A stretch of DNA of 8,106 bases from Olsenella sp. (GCA_015062715.1 SUUD01000084.1:1-8106); one strand, 5' to 3'. Counted from the first letter of the stretch, positions 1 to 5,478 are shown. The notes: generated by a model not told the origin, from the sequence alone. Numbers and translations are program-made.

Positions 1-758
1 TAGCGCGACAGCACATCGTCGCGGAACTGCTCGAGGAACTCGTGCACGCGCGGGCCGTTCTCGTAGAAGCGCAGGCCGCGCGCGCCGGGCGGCATGAGGT
101 GGTCGTTGGGCAGGCCGGGGACCTTGCTCGTGAAGGTGATGACGTCCTCGCGGAAGCCGTCCACCCCCAGGTCGAGCCAGAAGCGCATGACGTCCTCGAC
201 CTCCTCGCGCACGCGCGGGTTGTCCATGTTGAGGTCTGGCTGTCCCTTGGCAAAGACATGCAGGTACCACTGGTCGATGGCGGGCTCGTACTCCCATGCG
301 CCCCCCTCGAAGAGGCTGTCCCAGTTGTTGGGGGGAATCGCGCGCCCCATGCGGTCGCGGCCGCCATCACGCCAGATGTAGTAGTCGTGGTAGGGGTTGT
401 CGCGCGAGCTGCGGCTCTCCTTGAACCAGGGGTGCTCGCTCGACGTGTGGTTGACCACGAGGTCCATGATCACGCGCAGGCCACGCGCGTGCGCCCCGTC
501 AAGCACCCGCTTGAAAACCTCGAGGTCGCCATATGCGGGGTCAATTCCCTTGTAGTCGGCGATGTCGTAGCCAAAGTCCGCCTGGGGAGAGGGGTAGAGC
601 GGGCTGAACCAGATGCCCGTCACGCCCAGGCTGGCGATGTAGTCGAGCTTCTCGAGCACGCCCCAGAGGTCGCCGATGCCGTCTCCGTTGCCGTCCTTGA
701 AGCTCCGCGGCCAGATCTGGTAGAAGACCGCATCCTTGTACCAGCGATTACGTTCCAT
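1..758 (-). CDS. GH13 alpha-glucosidase, oligo-1,6-glucosidase type (partial, C-terminus off the left edge)
   Basis: Retaining alpha-glucosidase of the GH13 (subfamily 31-like) family, expected in the cytoplasm to release glucose from the non-reducing end of short isomalto- or related oligosaccharides. Only the first 252 residues of an expected ~550 are present. Visible motifs: YQIWPRSF (residues 13-20), the metal-binding loop DGNGDGIGD (22-30), region I-type DLVVNHTS (99-106) followed by SEHPWF, QPDLN (173-177, typical of this subfamily), and GVDGFREDVI (198-207) with the catalytic nucleophile Asp205. Val206 directly after the nucleophile is, in characterised relatives, associated with alpha-1,6 rather than alpha-1,4 preference. 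Trehalose-6-phosphate hydrolase or dextran glucosidase remain possible. The general acid/base Glu and the C-terminal domain lie outside the window. The ATG at 758-756 is preceded by GGAGG at a good distance. It is preceded by a possible promoter and an inverted repeat. Confidence 0.9.
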   Translation of the reverse strand, partial: MERNRWYKDAVFYQIWPRSFKDGNGDGIGDLWGVLEKLDYIASLGVTGIWFSPLYPSPQADFGYDIADYKGIDPAYGDLEVFKRVLDGAHARGLRVIMDLVVNHTSSEHPWFKESRSSRDNPYHDYYIWRDGGRDRMGRAIPPNNWDSLFEGGAWEYEPAIDQWYLHVFAKGQPDLNMDNPRVREEVEDVMRFWLDLGVDGFREDVITFTSKVPGLPNDHLMPPGARGLRFYENGPRVHEFLEQFRDDVLSR

Positions 759-798
759 GGGAGCCTCCGTGTTCGTCTATGCGGGCAGGTACGTCCCG

Positions 799-822
799 TG
801 ACGCCACCGCCCCTCGGCGTCA
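799..822. promoter_or_regulatory. Inverted repeat in the leader of the GH13 gene (candidate operator or hairpin)
   Basis: TGACGCC (799-805) and GGCGTCA (816-822) form a perfect 7-bp inverted repeat with a 10-nt spacer. It lies between the candidate -10 and the GH13 start codon, a suitable place for a sugar-responsive repressor or an mRNA hairpin. It is not an obvious LacI-type operator because the arms are not contiguous. Seen in sequence; role inferred. Confidence 0.3.
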
Positions 823-840
823 ATCTGGCAGAGCGAGACA

Positions 841-869
841 ATTGTACGCATCGGCACCCGACATAAGAA
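841..869 (-). promoter_or_regulatory. Candidate promoter of the GH13 gene
   Basis: On the minus strand a TACAAT -10 hexamer (846-841, 5/6 to consensus) lies 17 nt downstream of a weak TTCTTA (869-864). The predicted leader is about 75 nt. The -35 overlaps the T-rich tail of the upstream gene's terminator, so this promoter would fire immediately after it. Confidence 0.3.
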
Positions 870-892
870 CGCGCCGGCCAAACGGCCGGCGC
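862..892 (-). terminator. Intrinsic terminator of the first small-peptide gene
   Basis: A perfect 9-bp GC stem (871-879 with 884-892, loop AAAC) is followed on the minus strand by the T-rich tail GTTCTTAT. It lies 42 nt past the stop codon of the 46-residue peptide gene. The same GCCGGCC/GGCCGGC stem core recurs after the second small-peptide gene at 7223-7244. Confidence 0.6.
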
Positions 893-934
893 CCGAGTCA
901 ATCTGGTTGTGTTGCGGTCGAGGCCGATGCACCC

Positions 935-1075
935 CTAGGCGGCGAAGGCATCCGTCACGGTGAGGGCCTTGCCGTAGTAGAACTTGGTGTCGTAGAAGCC
1001 CTCGGTCTTGGAGTCGACGTAGGCCATGACGGAGATGGTGGCGACGAGGCTGGCGACGATTGCGAAGAGACCCAT
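935..1075 (-). CDS. Small membrane or exported peptide, 46 aa, copy 1 of a pair
   Basis: Function not recognised. The product is 46 residues. Residues 2-20 (starting MGLFAIVASLV) form one hydrophobic helix, followed by Asp21 and a polar, Tyr/Phe-rich tail that ends T-D-A-F-A-A. A second gene at 7275-7415 also encodes exactly 46 residues and shares Met1, Val11, Asp21, Thr24, Tyr34, Asp42, Ala43, Phe44 and Ala46 (9/46 identical, same spacing). The two have near-identical upstream control regions, which supports both being real genes. The ATG at 1075-1073 was chosen because it gives equal length to the paralogue and follows an AGAGGA sequence. An in-frame longer form starting at 1138 would place the -10 and leader element inside the coding region. 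There is no Gly-Gly leader, no cysteines and no lipobox. Membrane anchor, toxin-like peptide or signal peptide are all possible. Confidence 0.72.
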   Translation of the reverse strand: MGLFAIVASLVATISVMAYVDSKTEGFYDTKFYYGKALTVTDAFAA

Positions 1076-1088
1076 GGTTGTTCCGTCC

Positions 1089-1108
1089 TCTGGTAATGAT
1101 TCTGTAAT
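1089..1108 (-). promoter_or_regulatory. Shared 5' UTR element, copy 1
   Basis: On the minus strand this 20-nt stretch reads ATTAC-N7-TTACCAGA. It matches the leader of the second peptide gene (7436-7455) at 15 of 20 positions, including both TTAC blocks. It begins 11 nt after the -10 hexamer and ends at the ribosome-binding region. It could act as an RNA element, a second protein site, or part of the translation start region. Confidence 0.45.
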
Positions 1109-1119
1109 AATTCTCCTTG

Positions 1120-1196
1120 AGTATATGGTGTCTGCCACCTCGTTTTTACGCGATTTCGACTGTTTCTATTGATACTTGTTACAGTCTAAACTTGTG
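1120..1196 (-). promoter_or_regulatory. Activator-type promoter of peptide gene 1 (conserved box plus -10)
   Basis: A -10 hexamer TATACT (minus strand, 1125-1120, 5/6) has no good -35: the 17-nt position reads TAAAAA. Exactly 21 nt upstream of the -10 begins a conserved box. Positions 1146-1185 match 7494-7533 at 36 of 40 bases, and the match extends to 1196 (43 of 51). The box holds the inverted repeat GACTGT (1158-1163) and ACAGTC (1181-1186) with a 17-nt spacer around TATTGATACTT, and further out AAYTTGTG. The box covers the place of a missing -35, as expected for an activator-dependent promoter. The regulator is not in the window. Confidence 0.65.
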
Positions 1197-1220
1197 ACTC
1201 ATCGAACCGCGTCGATTGCT

Positions 1221-1312
1221 CCGGAGGTCTCGCCCCACTTTGGGCTCCGCGCTCGCCTCGCTCGCTCATGAGCTGCGCTCATGAGTCGCCCAAGGCGGGG
1301 CGAGACCTCCGG
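1221..1312. repeat. 92-nt nested palindrome (REP-like hairpin)
   Basis: Outer arms 1221-1236 and 1297-1312 are a perfect 16-bp inverted repeat (CCGGAGGTCTCGCCCC and its complement). Inside are a 6-bp pair TTGGGC (1240-1245) with GCCCAA (1288-1293) and a 9-bp hairpin, 1265-1273 with 1277-1285, in which CTCATGAG occurs twice. It starts 2 nt beyond the stop codon of the ATPase gene and may stop transcription or protect the mRNA end, but neither side has a T-tract. The size and nested form resemble dispersed intergenic palindromes. Confidence 0.6.
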
Positions 1313-1314
1313 GC

Positions 1315-2022
1315 TCATCGTTCCGGCATGGGGCAGGTGCGCCCGTCCAAAAACGCGCGCATGACCTGATAGCTGTCGGCCTCCTCATAGGAACAGGGAC
1401 GCACCGCTCCCCCATCGAACGAGAGGATGTGGGCGCCCCCAATCCCCAGCAGGATGGGCGAGTGGGTGACGATGAGGTACTGCGAGCCGGCCGCGGCCTG
1501 CTCCTCAACGTGCCTCAGCAGCTCGAGCTGGCGCCGGGGCGAGAGCGCGGCCTCGGGCTCGTCCATGAGAAAGAGCCCGGGCTGGCGGTACTTGCGAATG
1601 AACGAGAGGAAGCTCTCGCCATGCGACTCGCTGTGCCAGTCCTCCATCAGCCCGTCGAAGTTGTACTCGGTCAAGGCGGCCGAGGCCACGTTGAAGAAGC
1701 TCTCGGCCCGCAGGAAGCTGCCCACCTGGGGCCTGCGGAACCCGCGCACGAGCCTCATGGCCTCGGCCAGCTCGGAGCGGTCGCCCTCGTAGGTGCTGAA
1801 CGAGTAGTTGAGGGTGCCGCCCTCGGCATTGAAGCCCGCGCAGACGGCGATGGCCTCCAGAAGCGTGGACTTGCCCGTCTGGTTGTCACCCGCAAAGAGC
1901 GTGACCGGGCTCTCGAACTCAAGGCTCTCAAGCCCTGCGAGTGCGGGAATGCGCCGCAGGTAGGAGCCCTGGAGAACTGCGTCCCAGTCAATCGAGAAGC
2001 TGCGTATGAAGAGGTTGTTCAT
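1315..2022 (-). CDS. AAA-type ATPase, COG3910 (SMC/ABC-like single-domain ATPase)
   Basis: Soluble ATPase of the COG3910/AAA_23-like group with ABC/SMC-type motifs; the cellular role of the family is not established. The 235-residue product shows Walker A GDNQTGKST (45-53), the family stretch GFNAEGG (63-69), an ABC-signature-like SHGES (133-137), Walker B LFLMDEPEAAL (150-160) with the catalytic Glu155, and the H-loop ITHSP-type VTHSP (185-189). There is no coiled-coil arm, unlike true SMC or SbcC proteins. Its length is about that of the family (around 240). The ATG at 2022-2020 was chosen because it begins the conserved N-terminus; in-frame starts further upstream add about 50 residues with no family match. 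Its ribosome-binding site is weak. It appears to be a single-gene unit, ended by the palindrome at 1221-1312. Confidence 0.88.
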   Translation of the reverse strand: MNNLFIRSFSIDWDAVLQGSYLRRIPALAGLESLEFESPVTLFAGDNQTGKSTLLEAIAVCAGFNAEGGTLNYSFSTYEGDRSELAEAMRLVRGFRRPQVGSFLRAESFFNVASAALTEYNFDGLMEDWHSESHGESFLSFIRKYRQPGLFLMDEPEAALSPRRQLELLRHVEEQAAAGSQYLIVTHSPILLGIGGAHILSFDGGAVRPCSYEEADSYQVMRAFLDGRTCPMPER

Positions 2023-2105
2023 GGAGGCCCCGCCTTCCTGTAGCCGCTCAAGGCCGAATGCTACCAGTATTCCCCGACACATGGCCCGAGCAGGCCCCTC
2101 GCCCA

Positions 2106-2135
2106 TTGACAGGTACGAATGGCCCATGCTATCGT
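2106..2135 (+). promoter_or_regulatory. Strong sigma-70-type promoter, short transcription unit ahead of rtcB
   Basis: A perfect -35 TTGACA (2106-2111) is followed after 18 nt by TATCGT (2130-2135), with an extended -10 TG at 2127-2128. Transcription would start near 2142. This is the best promoter match in the window. It reads towards a 45-codon ORF, a strong terminator and then rtcB. Confidence 0.6.
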
Positions 2136-2164
2136 CTCCGTCCACGACTTGGGAAGGAACCACC

Positions 2165-2302
2165 GTGAGCACGTCGCTCGTCTACAACCGCCTCATTGCC
2201 CCCGACGCGAAAGTCCGCGTCGGGCATGCGATGCTGCCGGTCGAGCATCTCGCCAGCCTGCCGCGCGTCGGCACCTTCCAAGTCCCCGCACCACGCGGAT
2301 AA
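2165..2302 (+). CDS. Small hypothetical protein, 45 aa, or leader ORF of rtcB
   Basis: Not recognised. A GTG start (2165-2167) is preceded by AAGGA at 2154-2158, 6 nt away. The unit has a strong promoter just upstream and a terminator 42 nt after the TAA stop. About 84% of codons end in G or C, as in the neighbouring genes. The product begins MSTSLVYNRLIAPDAKVRVG and has no transmembrane segment or cysteine; it is mildly basic. It is not similar to the two 46-residue peptides. The coding region contains a perfect 9-bp hairpin (2201-2209 with 2216-2224, 6-nt loop), so a structured regulatory RNA is the main alternative. The minus strand is also open here (2129-2365) but lacks a promoter or ribosome-binding site I could see. 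Confidence 0.42.
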   Translation: MSTSLVYNRLIAPDAKVRVGHAMLPVEHLASLPRVGTFQVPAPRG

Positions 2303-2344
2303 CGTGGCAACGTCCAGAACAGGACGACAAAGGCACCTCATGCC

Positions 2345-2378
2345 GGCGGACTTGGGATTGCCCAAGCCCGCCTTTTTT
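2345..2378 (+). terminator. Intrinsic terminator or attenuator upstream of rtcB
   Basis: A 12-position stem (2345-2356 with 2361-2372, one A/C mismatch, loop ATTG) is followed by six T (2373-2378). It ends a transcript of about 235 nt that starts near 2142. It lies 44 nt before the rtcB start codon, and I see no convincing separate rtcB promoter in that gap, so rtcB may depend on read-through. Confidence 0.75.
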
Positions 2379-2422
2379 GTCGTCCGCGACCGTCATACTC
2401 AAACCATCCGAGAGGAGGAACG

Positions 2423-3619
2423 ATGTTCAAGATAGAGGGCTCGTACGCCACCGCGACCTGCTATGCCACCACCATTGACGACGGTGCGATCGAGCAGATA
2501 CGCGCCATGTGCGACCAGCCCTTCACCAAGGACGCAAACGTCTGCATCATGCCCGACGCCCACGCCGGCAAGGGCTGCACCATAGGCACCACCATGCGCG
2601 TCACCGACAAGGCCGTCCCCAACATAGTGGGCGTCGACATCGGCTGCGGCATGCTCACCGTCGACGTGGGCCGCGGACGCATAGACCTGCCCCTGCTGGA
2701 CGAGGCCTGCCATACCGTGCCCTCGGGCTTTGGCGTGTGGGAGGGTCGCAAGGAGCCCTTTGACCTGGAGGAGCTGCGCTGCTTCCGCCAGCTCAAGGAC
2801 ACCAGGCGCCTGGGGCGCTCCCTGGGCACGCTGGGCGGCGGCAACCACTTCATCGAGGTGGACGTCGCCAGCGACGGCACCAACCACCTGGTCATCCGCT
2901 CCGGCAGCCGCAACCTGGGCACCCAGGTGGCAGCGATCTACCAGAACCTGGCCATCGACCTGCACCAGGGCAAGGAGGAGTACTTCGTCAAGCGAGACGC
3001 CCTCATCGCCCAGTACAAGGCCGAGGGCCGTCGCAAGGAGATCCAGGCCGAGCTCAAGAAGCTGAGGTGGGAGGCCAAGGAGCCCGACGCGCCCGCAGAC
3101 CTGTGCTGGCTCTATGGCAGCTACCTGGACGACTACCTGCACGACATCGCCGTCTGTCAGCGCTTCGCCCGGATCAACCGCGAGGTCATGGCCCGCGAGG
3201 TCTGCCGCATGGCAGGGCTCGAGGCGCGCGACGCCTTCCACACGGTGCACAACTACATCGACACGGACGAGATGATCCTGCGCAAGGGAGCCATCGCAGC
3301 GCACGAGGGCGAGCTGGTGCTCATCCCCCTCAACATGCGCGACGGCTCCATCCTGGCGCGCGGCCGGGGCAATGAGGACTGGAACTTCTCGGCACCGCAC
3401 GGTGCGGGGCGGCTCATGTCGCGCTCCCAGGCAAGGGAGGTCCTGAGCCTGGCGGACTACCGCGAGCAGATGAGGGACGTCTACACCACGTCCGTGCGCG
3501 AGGGCACGCTCGACGAGGCGCCCGGCGCCTACAAGAGCGCAGACGACATCATCGAGCCCATCGCGGAGTCCGTCGACATCATCGAGCTCATGCGACCCAT
3601 CTACAACTACAAGGCGTAG
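2423..3619 (+). CDS. rtcB: RtcB family RNA-splicing ligase
   Basis: GTP- and Mn2+-dependent ligase that joins 2',3'-cyclic phosphate (or 3'-phosphate) RNA ends to 5'-OH ends, used in cytoplasmic RNA repair. The 398 residues are close to the usual bacterial length (~400). Motifs: PDAHAGKG (44-51), GVDIGCGM (70-77) with the metal ligands Asp72 and Cys75, GGGNHFIE (138-145) with His142, HNYI (276-279), and HGAGR (326-330) whose His326 is the expected guanylylated residue. The C-terminus ends NYKA with the conserved Lys397. All catalytic positions I can check are intact. The ATG at 2423 follows AGGAGG at 2413-2418. No archease or RtcA gene is in the window. The stop lies 19 nt from the stop of the convergent EamA gene. 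Confidence 0.93.
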   Translation: MFKIEGSYATATCYATTIDDGAIEQIRAMCDQPFTKDANVCIMPDAHAGKGCTIGTTMRVTDKAVPNIVGVDIGCGMLTVDVGRGRIDLPLLDEACHTVPSGFGVWEGRKEPFDLEELRCFRQLKDTRRLGRSLGTLGGGNHFIEVDVASDGTNHLVIRSGSRNLGTQVAAIYQNLAIDLHQGKEEYFVKRDALIAQYKAEGRRKEIQAELKKLRWEAKEPDAPADLCWLYGSYLDDYLHDIAVCQRFARINREVMAREVCRMAGLEARDAFHTVHNYIDTDEMILRKGAIAAHEGELVLIPLNMRDGSILARGRGNEDWNFSAPHGAGRLMSRSQAREVLSLADYREQMRDVYTTSVREGTLDEAPGAYKSADDIIEPIAESVDIIELMRPIYNYKA

Positions 3620-3638
3620 GGCGCAGGGAACCCCGTCC

Positions 3639-4076
3639 CTATCGATTGAGGAAATACAGCCCCACCAGGCAGACGAGCACGCCAACGATCTTGGTGGGGC
3701 TTATCTCCTCGTGGAACAGCAGGTACCCCACGGCGAGCAGAATCACGGCAACGAAGGCGTTTACCGAGGTGAGGGTCGTGCTCACGGGCCATCCCACCCG
3801 GTATGCCATCATGAGGCCCACCTCGAGCCCGATGACGACCACGCCCAGCGCGAAGGGCGCCCAGTTGATGCCCGAAAGCTCGCGCACGATGCTCCCGCCA
3901 CGGTTGAGCACGTGATACACGACGATGGCGGCGACGGTCCCCACCCCATAGACGACGGCGACCGCAGCAAGGGGGTTGACGTCGGCAGGGATCGACTTCG
4001 AGCAGATCTGGTACACGACGTTGCAGAGCACGACGAGGGCGATGGGCCAGGCAGTAGCAAGCTCGAGCATGGGCAT
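3639..4076 (-). CDS. Single-domain EamA/DMT family membrane protein
   Basis: Integral membrane protein of 145 residues with about five hydrophobic segments (roughly 8-25, 36-56, 73-93, 101-121 and 128-143). The C-terminal half has the EamA pattern: a Pro-containing helix (PVSTTLTSVNAF), then FHEEISPTKIVGVLVCLVGL near the end. Typical EamA proteins carry two such domains (~300 residues). This is a one-domain form, which must pair with itself or a partner to make a transporter for a small metabolite or drug; the substrate cannot be told. The ATG at 4076-4074 follows GAGG at 5-nt spacing, and a second ATG follows two codons later. In-frame extension to 4256 would run through the divergent promoter region and was rejected. 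Confidence 0.82.
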   Translation of the reverse strand: MPMLELATAWPIALVVLCNVVYQICSKSIPADVNPLAAVAVVYGVGTVAAIVVYHVLNRGGSIVRELSGINWAPFALGVVVIGLEVGLMMAYRVGWPVSTTLTSVNAFVAVILLAVGYLLFHEEISPTKIVGVLVCLVGLYFLNR

Positions 4077-4160
4077 GAGGACCTCGCAGGTAAGAGTGGT
4101 TGGGCCGACAAGCGAGGATACCCCGAAGCGCCCCCGCGGACAACACAGAACATCCCCTTT

Positions 4161-4190
4161 TGCATACTCATGGTTGGATTTCCTTCTCAA
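4161..4190 (-). promoter_or_regulatory. Candidate promoter of the EamA gene
   Basis: On the minus strand TTGAGA (4190-4185, 5/6) lies 18 nt before a poor TATGCA (4166-4161). It overlaps the inverted repeat and the pepT promoter on the other strand, so one bound protein could affect both. Confidence 0.3.
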
Positions 4191-4202
4191 TATGAGTATT
4201 AT
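4164..4202 (+). promoter_or_regulatory. pepT promoter overlapped by an ATACTCAT/ATGAGTAT inverted repeat
   Basis: TTGGAT (4174-4179) and TATTAT (4197-4202, 5/6) are 17 nt apart, with a predicted start near 4209 and a ~40-nt leader to pepT. A perfect 8-bp inverted repeat, ATACTCAT (4164-4171) and ATGAGTAT (4192-4199) with a 20-nt spacer, encloses the -35 and overlaps the -10. That is the layout of a repressor operator. The regulator is not encoded nearby. Confidence 0.5.
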
Positions 4203-4208
4203 TTCGCT

Positions 4209-4231
4209 CTGGTTAACATGGTCTGAACCAG
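4209..4231 (+). promoter_or_regulatory. CTGGTT/AACCAG inverted repeat in the pepT leader
   Basis: CTGGTT (4209-4214) and AACCAG (4226-4231) form a perfect 6-bp repeat with an 11-nt spacer, starting at the predicted transcription start and ending just before the pepT ribosome-binding site AAAGGA (4237-4242). It may be an operator or a small 5' hairpin. Confidence 0.3.
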
Positions 4232-4248
4232 CATTGAAAGGATTCTGC

Positions 4249-5478
4249 ATGGACACCTTAGAGCGCCTGCTGCGCTACCTCGTCGTGCGCACGCCAAGCG
4301 ACGAAAACAACGACACCGCCTGTCCCAGCTCGCAGGATGAGTTTGTCCTCGCCCGCATGCTCGAGCAGGAGCTCCGCGACCTCGGCGTCGAGGACGTCCG
4401 CGTGAGCGACGACTGCTTCGTCTACGCCAAGGTCCCCGCCACCCCCGGCCTCGAGGACGCCACCAAGCTGGGTCTCATCGCCCACATGGACACCGTCTCG
4501 CAGTTCTGCGACCACGAGATCCGCCCGCAGCTGCACGAGAACTACGATGGCTGCGACCTGCCCCTGGGCGACAGCGGCCGCACTCTCACCGTGCGTGACT
4601 TCCCGCACCTGCCCTCGCTTGCCGGGCGCACCCTGCTCACCTCGGACGGCACCACCATCCTGGGCGTCGACGACAAGGCGGGCATCGCCGAGATCATGAC
4701 CGCGCTCGAGCAGGTCCTTGCCAGCAATGCCCCGCACGGCCCGCTGCGCATCGCCTTCACCCCCGACGAGGAGATCGGCACCGGCGCCTCCCACTTCGAC
4801 GTCCCCGGCTTTGACGCCGACGTCGCCTACACCATGGACGGCGACGCCGAGGGCGGCATCCAGTACCAGAACTTCAACGCCTGCGAGGCCACCTTCAAGA
4901 TCCACGGCGTGAGCGTGCATCCCGGCGAGGCCAAGGACATCATGGTCAACGCCGCGCTCGTGGCCTGCGAGGTCAACGCCATGCTCCCCGGTTGCGAGAT
5001 CCCCCGCTGCACCGAGGGCTACGAGGGCTTCTACCACCTGCTGGGCATCAACGGCGATGAGACCCAGACCGAGATGTCCTACATCGTCCGAGACTTCGAC
5101 GCCGCGTCGTTCGAGGCCCGCAAGGCCACGCTGCGCCACATCGAGAAGACGCTCAACGAGCGCTGGGGCGCCGGCACGGTGGAGCTCGCCATCGAGGACG
5201 AGTACCAGAACATGGAAAATGTCATCGAGGGCTGCCCCTTCACCATCGACCTCGCCAAGCAGGCCTGCGAGCGCGCGGGCATTGCCTGGGACGTCCAGCC
5301 CATCCGTGGCGGCACCGACGGGGCCCAGCTCTCGTTCATGGGGCTCCCCTGCCCCAACCTGGGCACCGGCGGCCACGCCTTCCACGGCCCCTTCGAGCAC
5401 GCGACGGTCGAGGGAATCGACGCCGCCACCAAGATGCTCGTCGAGCTCGTGGGCGTCTACGCGGAGCACCGCAACTAG
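4249..5478 (+). CDS. pepT: Peptidase T (tripeptide aminopeptidase, M20B)
   Basis: Cytoplasmic zinc aminopeptidase that removes the N-terminal residue from tripeptides, feeding peptide use. The product is 409 residues, matching the family (~408). Expected zinc-site residues are present: His79 in AHMDT (78-82), bridging Asp141 in GVDDKAG (139-145), catalytic Glu174 and ligand Glu175 in DEEIGTG (173-179), Asp197 in MDGD (196-199) and His379 in GGHAFHG (374-380). The family RGGTDGA stretch is at 353-359. The ATG at 4249 follows AAAGGA at a 6-nt spacing; longer in-frame starts run back through the promoter and the EamA gene. It is followed 86 nt later by a YfcC-type carrier, likely in one operon with an attenuating hairpin between them. 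This pairing fits uptake or exchange of peptides or amino acids with intracellular hydrolysis. Confidence 0.95.
   Translation: MDTLERLLRYLVVRTPSDENNDTACPSSQDEFVLARMLEQELRDLGVEDVRVSDDCFVYAKVPATPGLEDATKLGLIAHMDTVSQFCDHEIRPQLHENYDGCDLPLGDSGRTLTVRDFPHLPSLAGRTLLTSDGTTILGVDDKAGIAEIMTALEQVLASNAPHGPLRIAFTPDEEIGTGASHFDVPGFDADVAYTMDGDAEGGIQYQNFNACEATFKIHGVSVHPGEAKDIMVNAALVACEVNAMLPGCEIPRCTEGYEGFYHLLGINGDETQTEMSYIVRDFDAASFEARKATLRHIEKTLNERWGAGTVELAIEDEYQNMENVIEGCPFTIDLAKQACERAGIAWDVQPIRGGTDGAQLSFMGLPCPNLGTGGHAFHGPFEHATVEGIDAATKMLVELVGVYAEHRN

Noticed and set aside
1076..1138. Longer 67-aa form of the first small peptide
   Set aside because: It would put the -10 hexamer and the conserved leader element inside the coding sequence and break the exact 46-residue match with the second peptide.
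1201..1216. ATCGA/TCGAT small inverted repeat
   Set aside because: Five-base arms are expected by chance at this density and nothing links it to a gene start.
1215..1223. ATTGCTCCG shared with 7625-7633 as a further part of the peptide-gene control region
   Set aside because: It lies at quite different distances from the two boxes (about 20 and 80 nt) with no matching sequence around it, so it is probably chance.
2023..2172. Longer N-terminus for the COG3910 ATPase (in-frame start at 2172)
   Set aside because: The extra ~50 residues match nothing in the family and overlap the divergent promoter at 2106-2135. The start at 2022 gives the usual family length.
2129..2365. Minus-strand 78-codon ORF opposite the small plus-strand ORF
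   Set aside because: No ribosome-binding site or promoter seen on that strand, its start lies within the plus-strand terminator hairpin, and the plus-strand ORF has a better signal set.
3617..3641. TAGGG...CCCTA pairing between the stop codons of rtcB and the EamA gene as a bidirectional terminator
   Set aside because: Only five base pairs with a large loop and no T-tract on either side; too weak to call.
2399..3685. Long open frame antisense to rtcB (428 codons)
   Set aside because: It is a codon-bias shadow: rtcB on the plus strand has all family motifs, and the antisense product is a low-complexity Val/Ala/Leu/Asp/His mix with no recognisable domain. The same holds for the open frames antisense to pepT (4258-5481), the YfcC gene (5475-6509) and the GH13 gene (42-866, plus).
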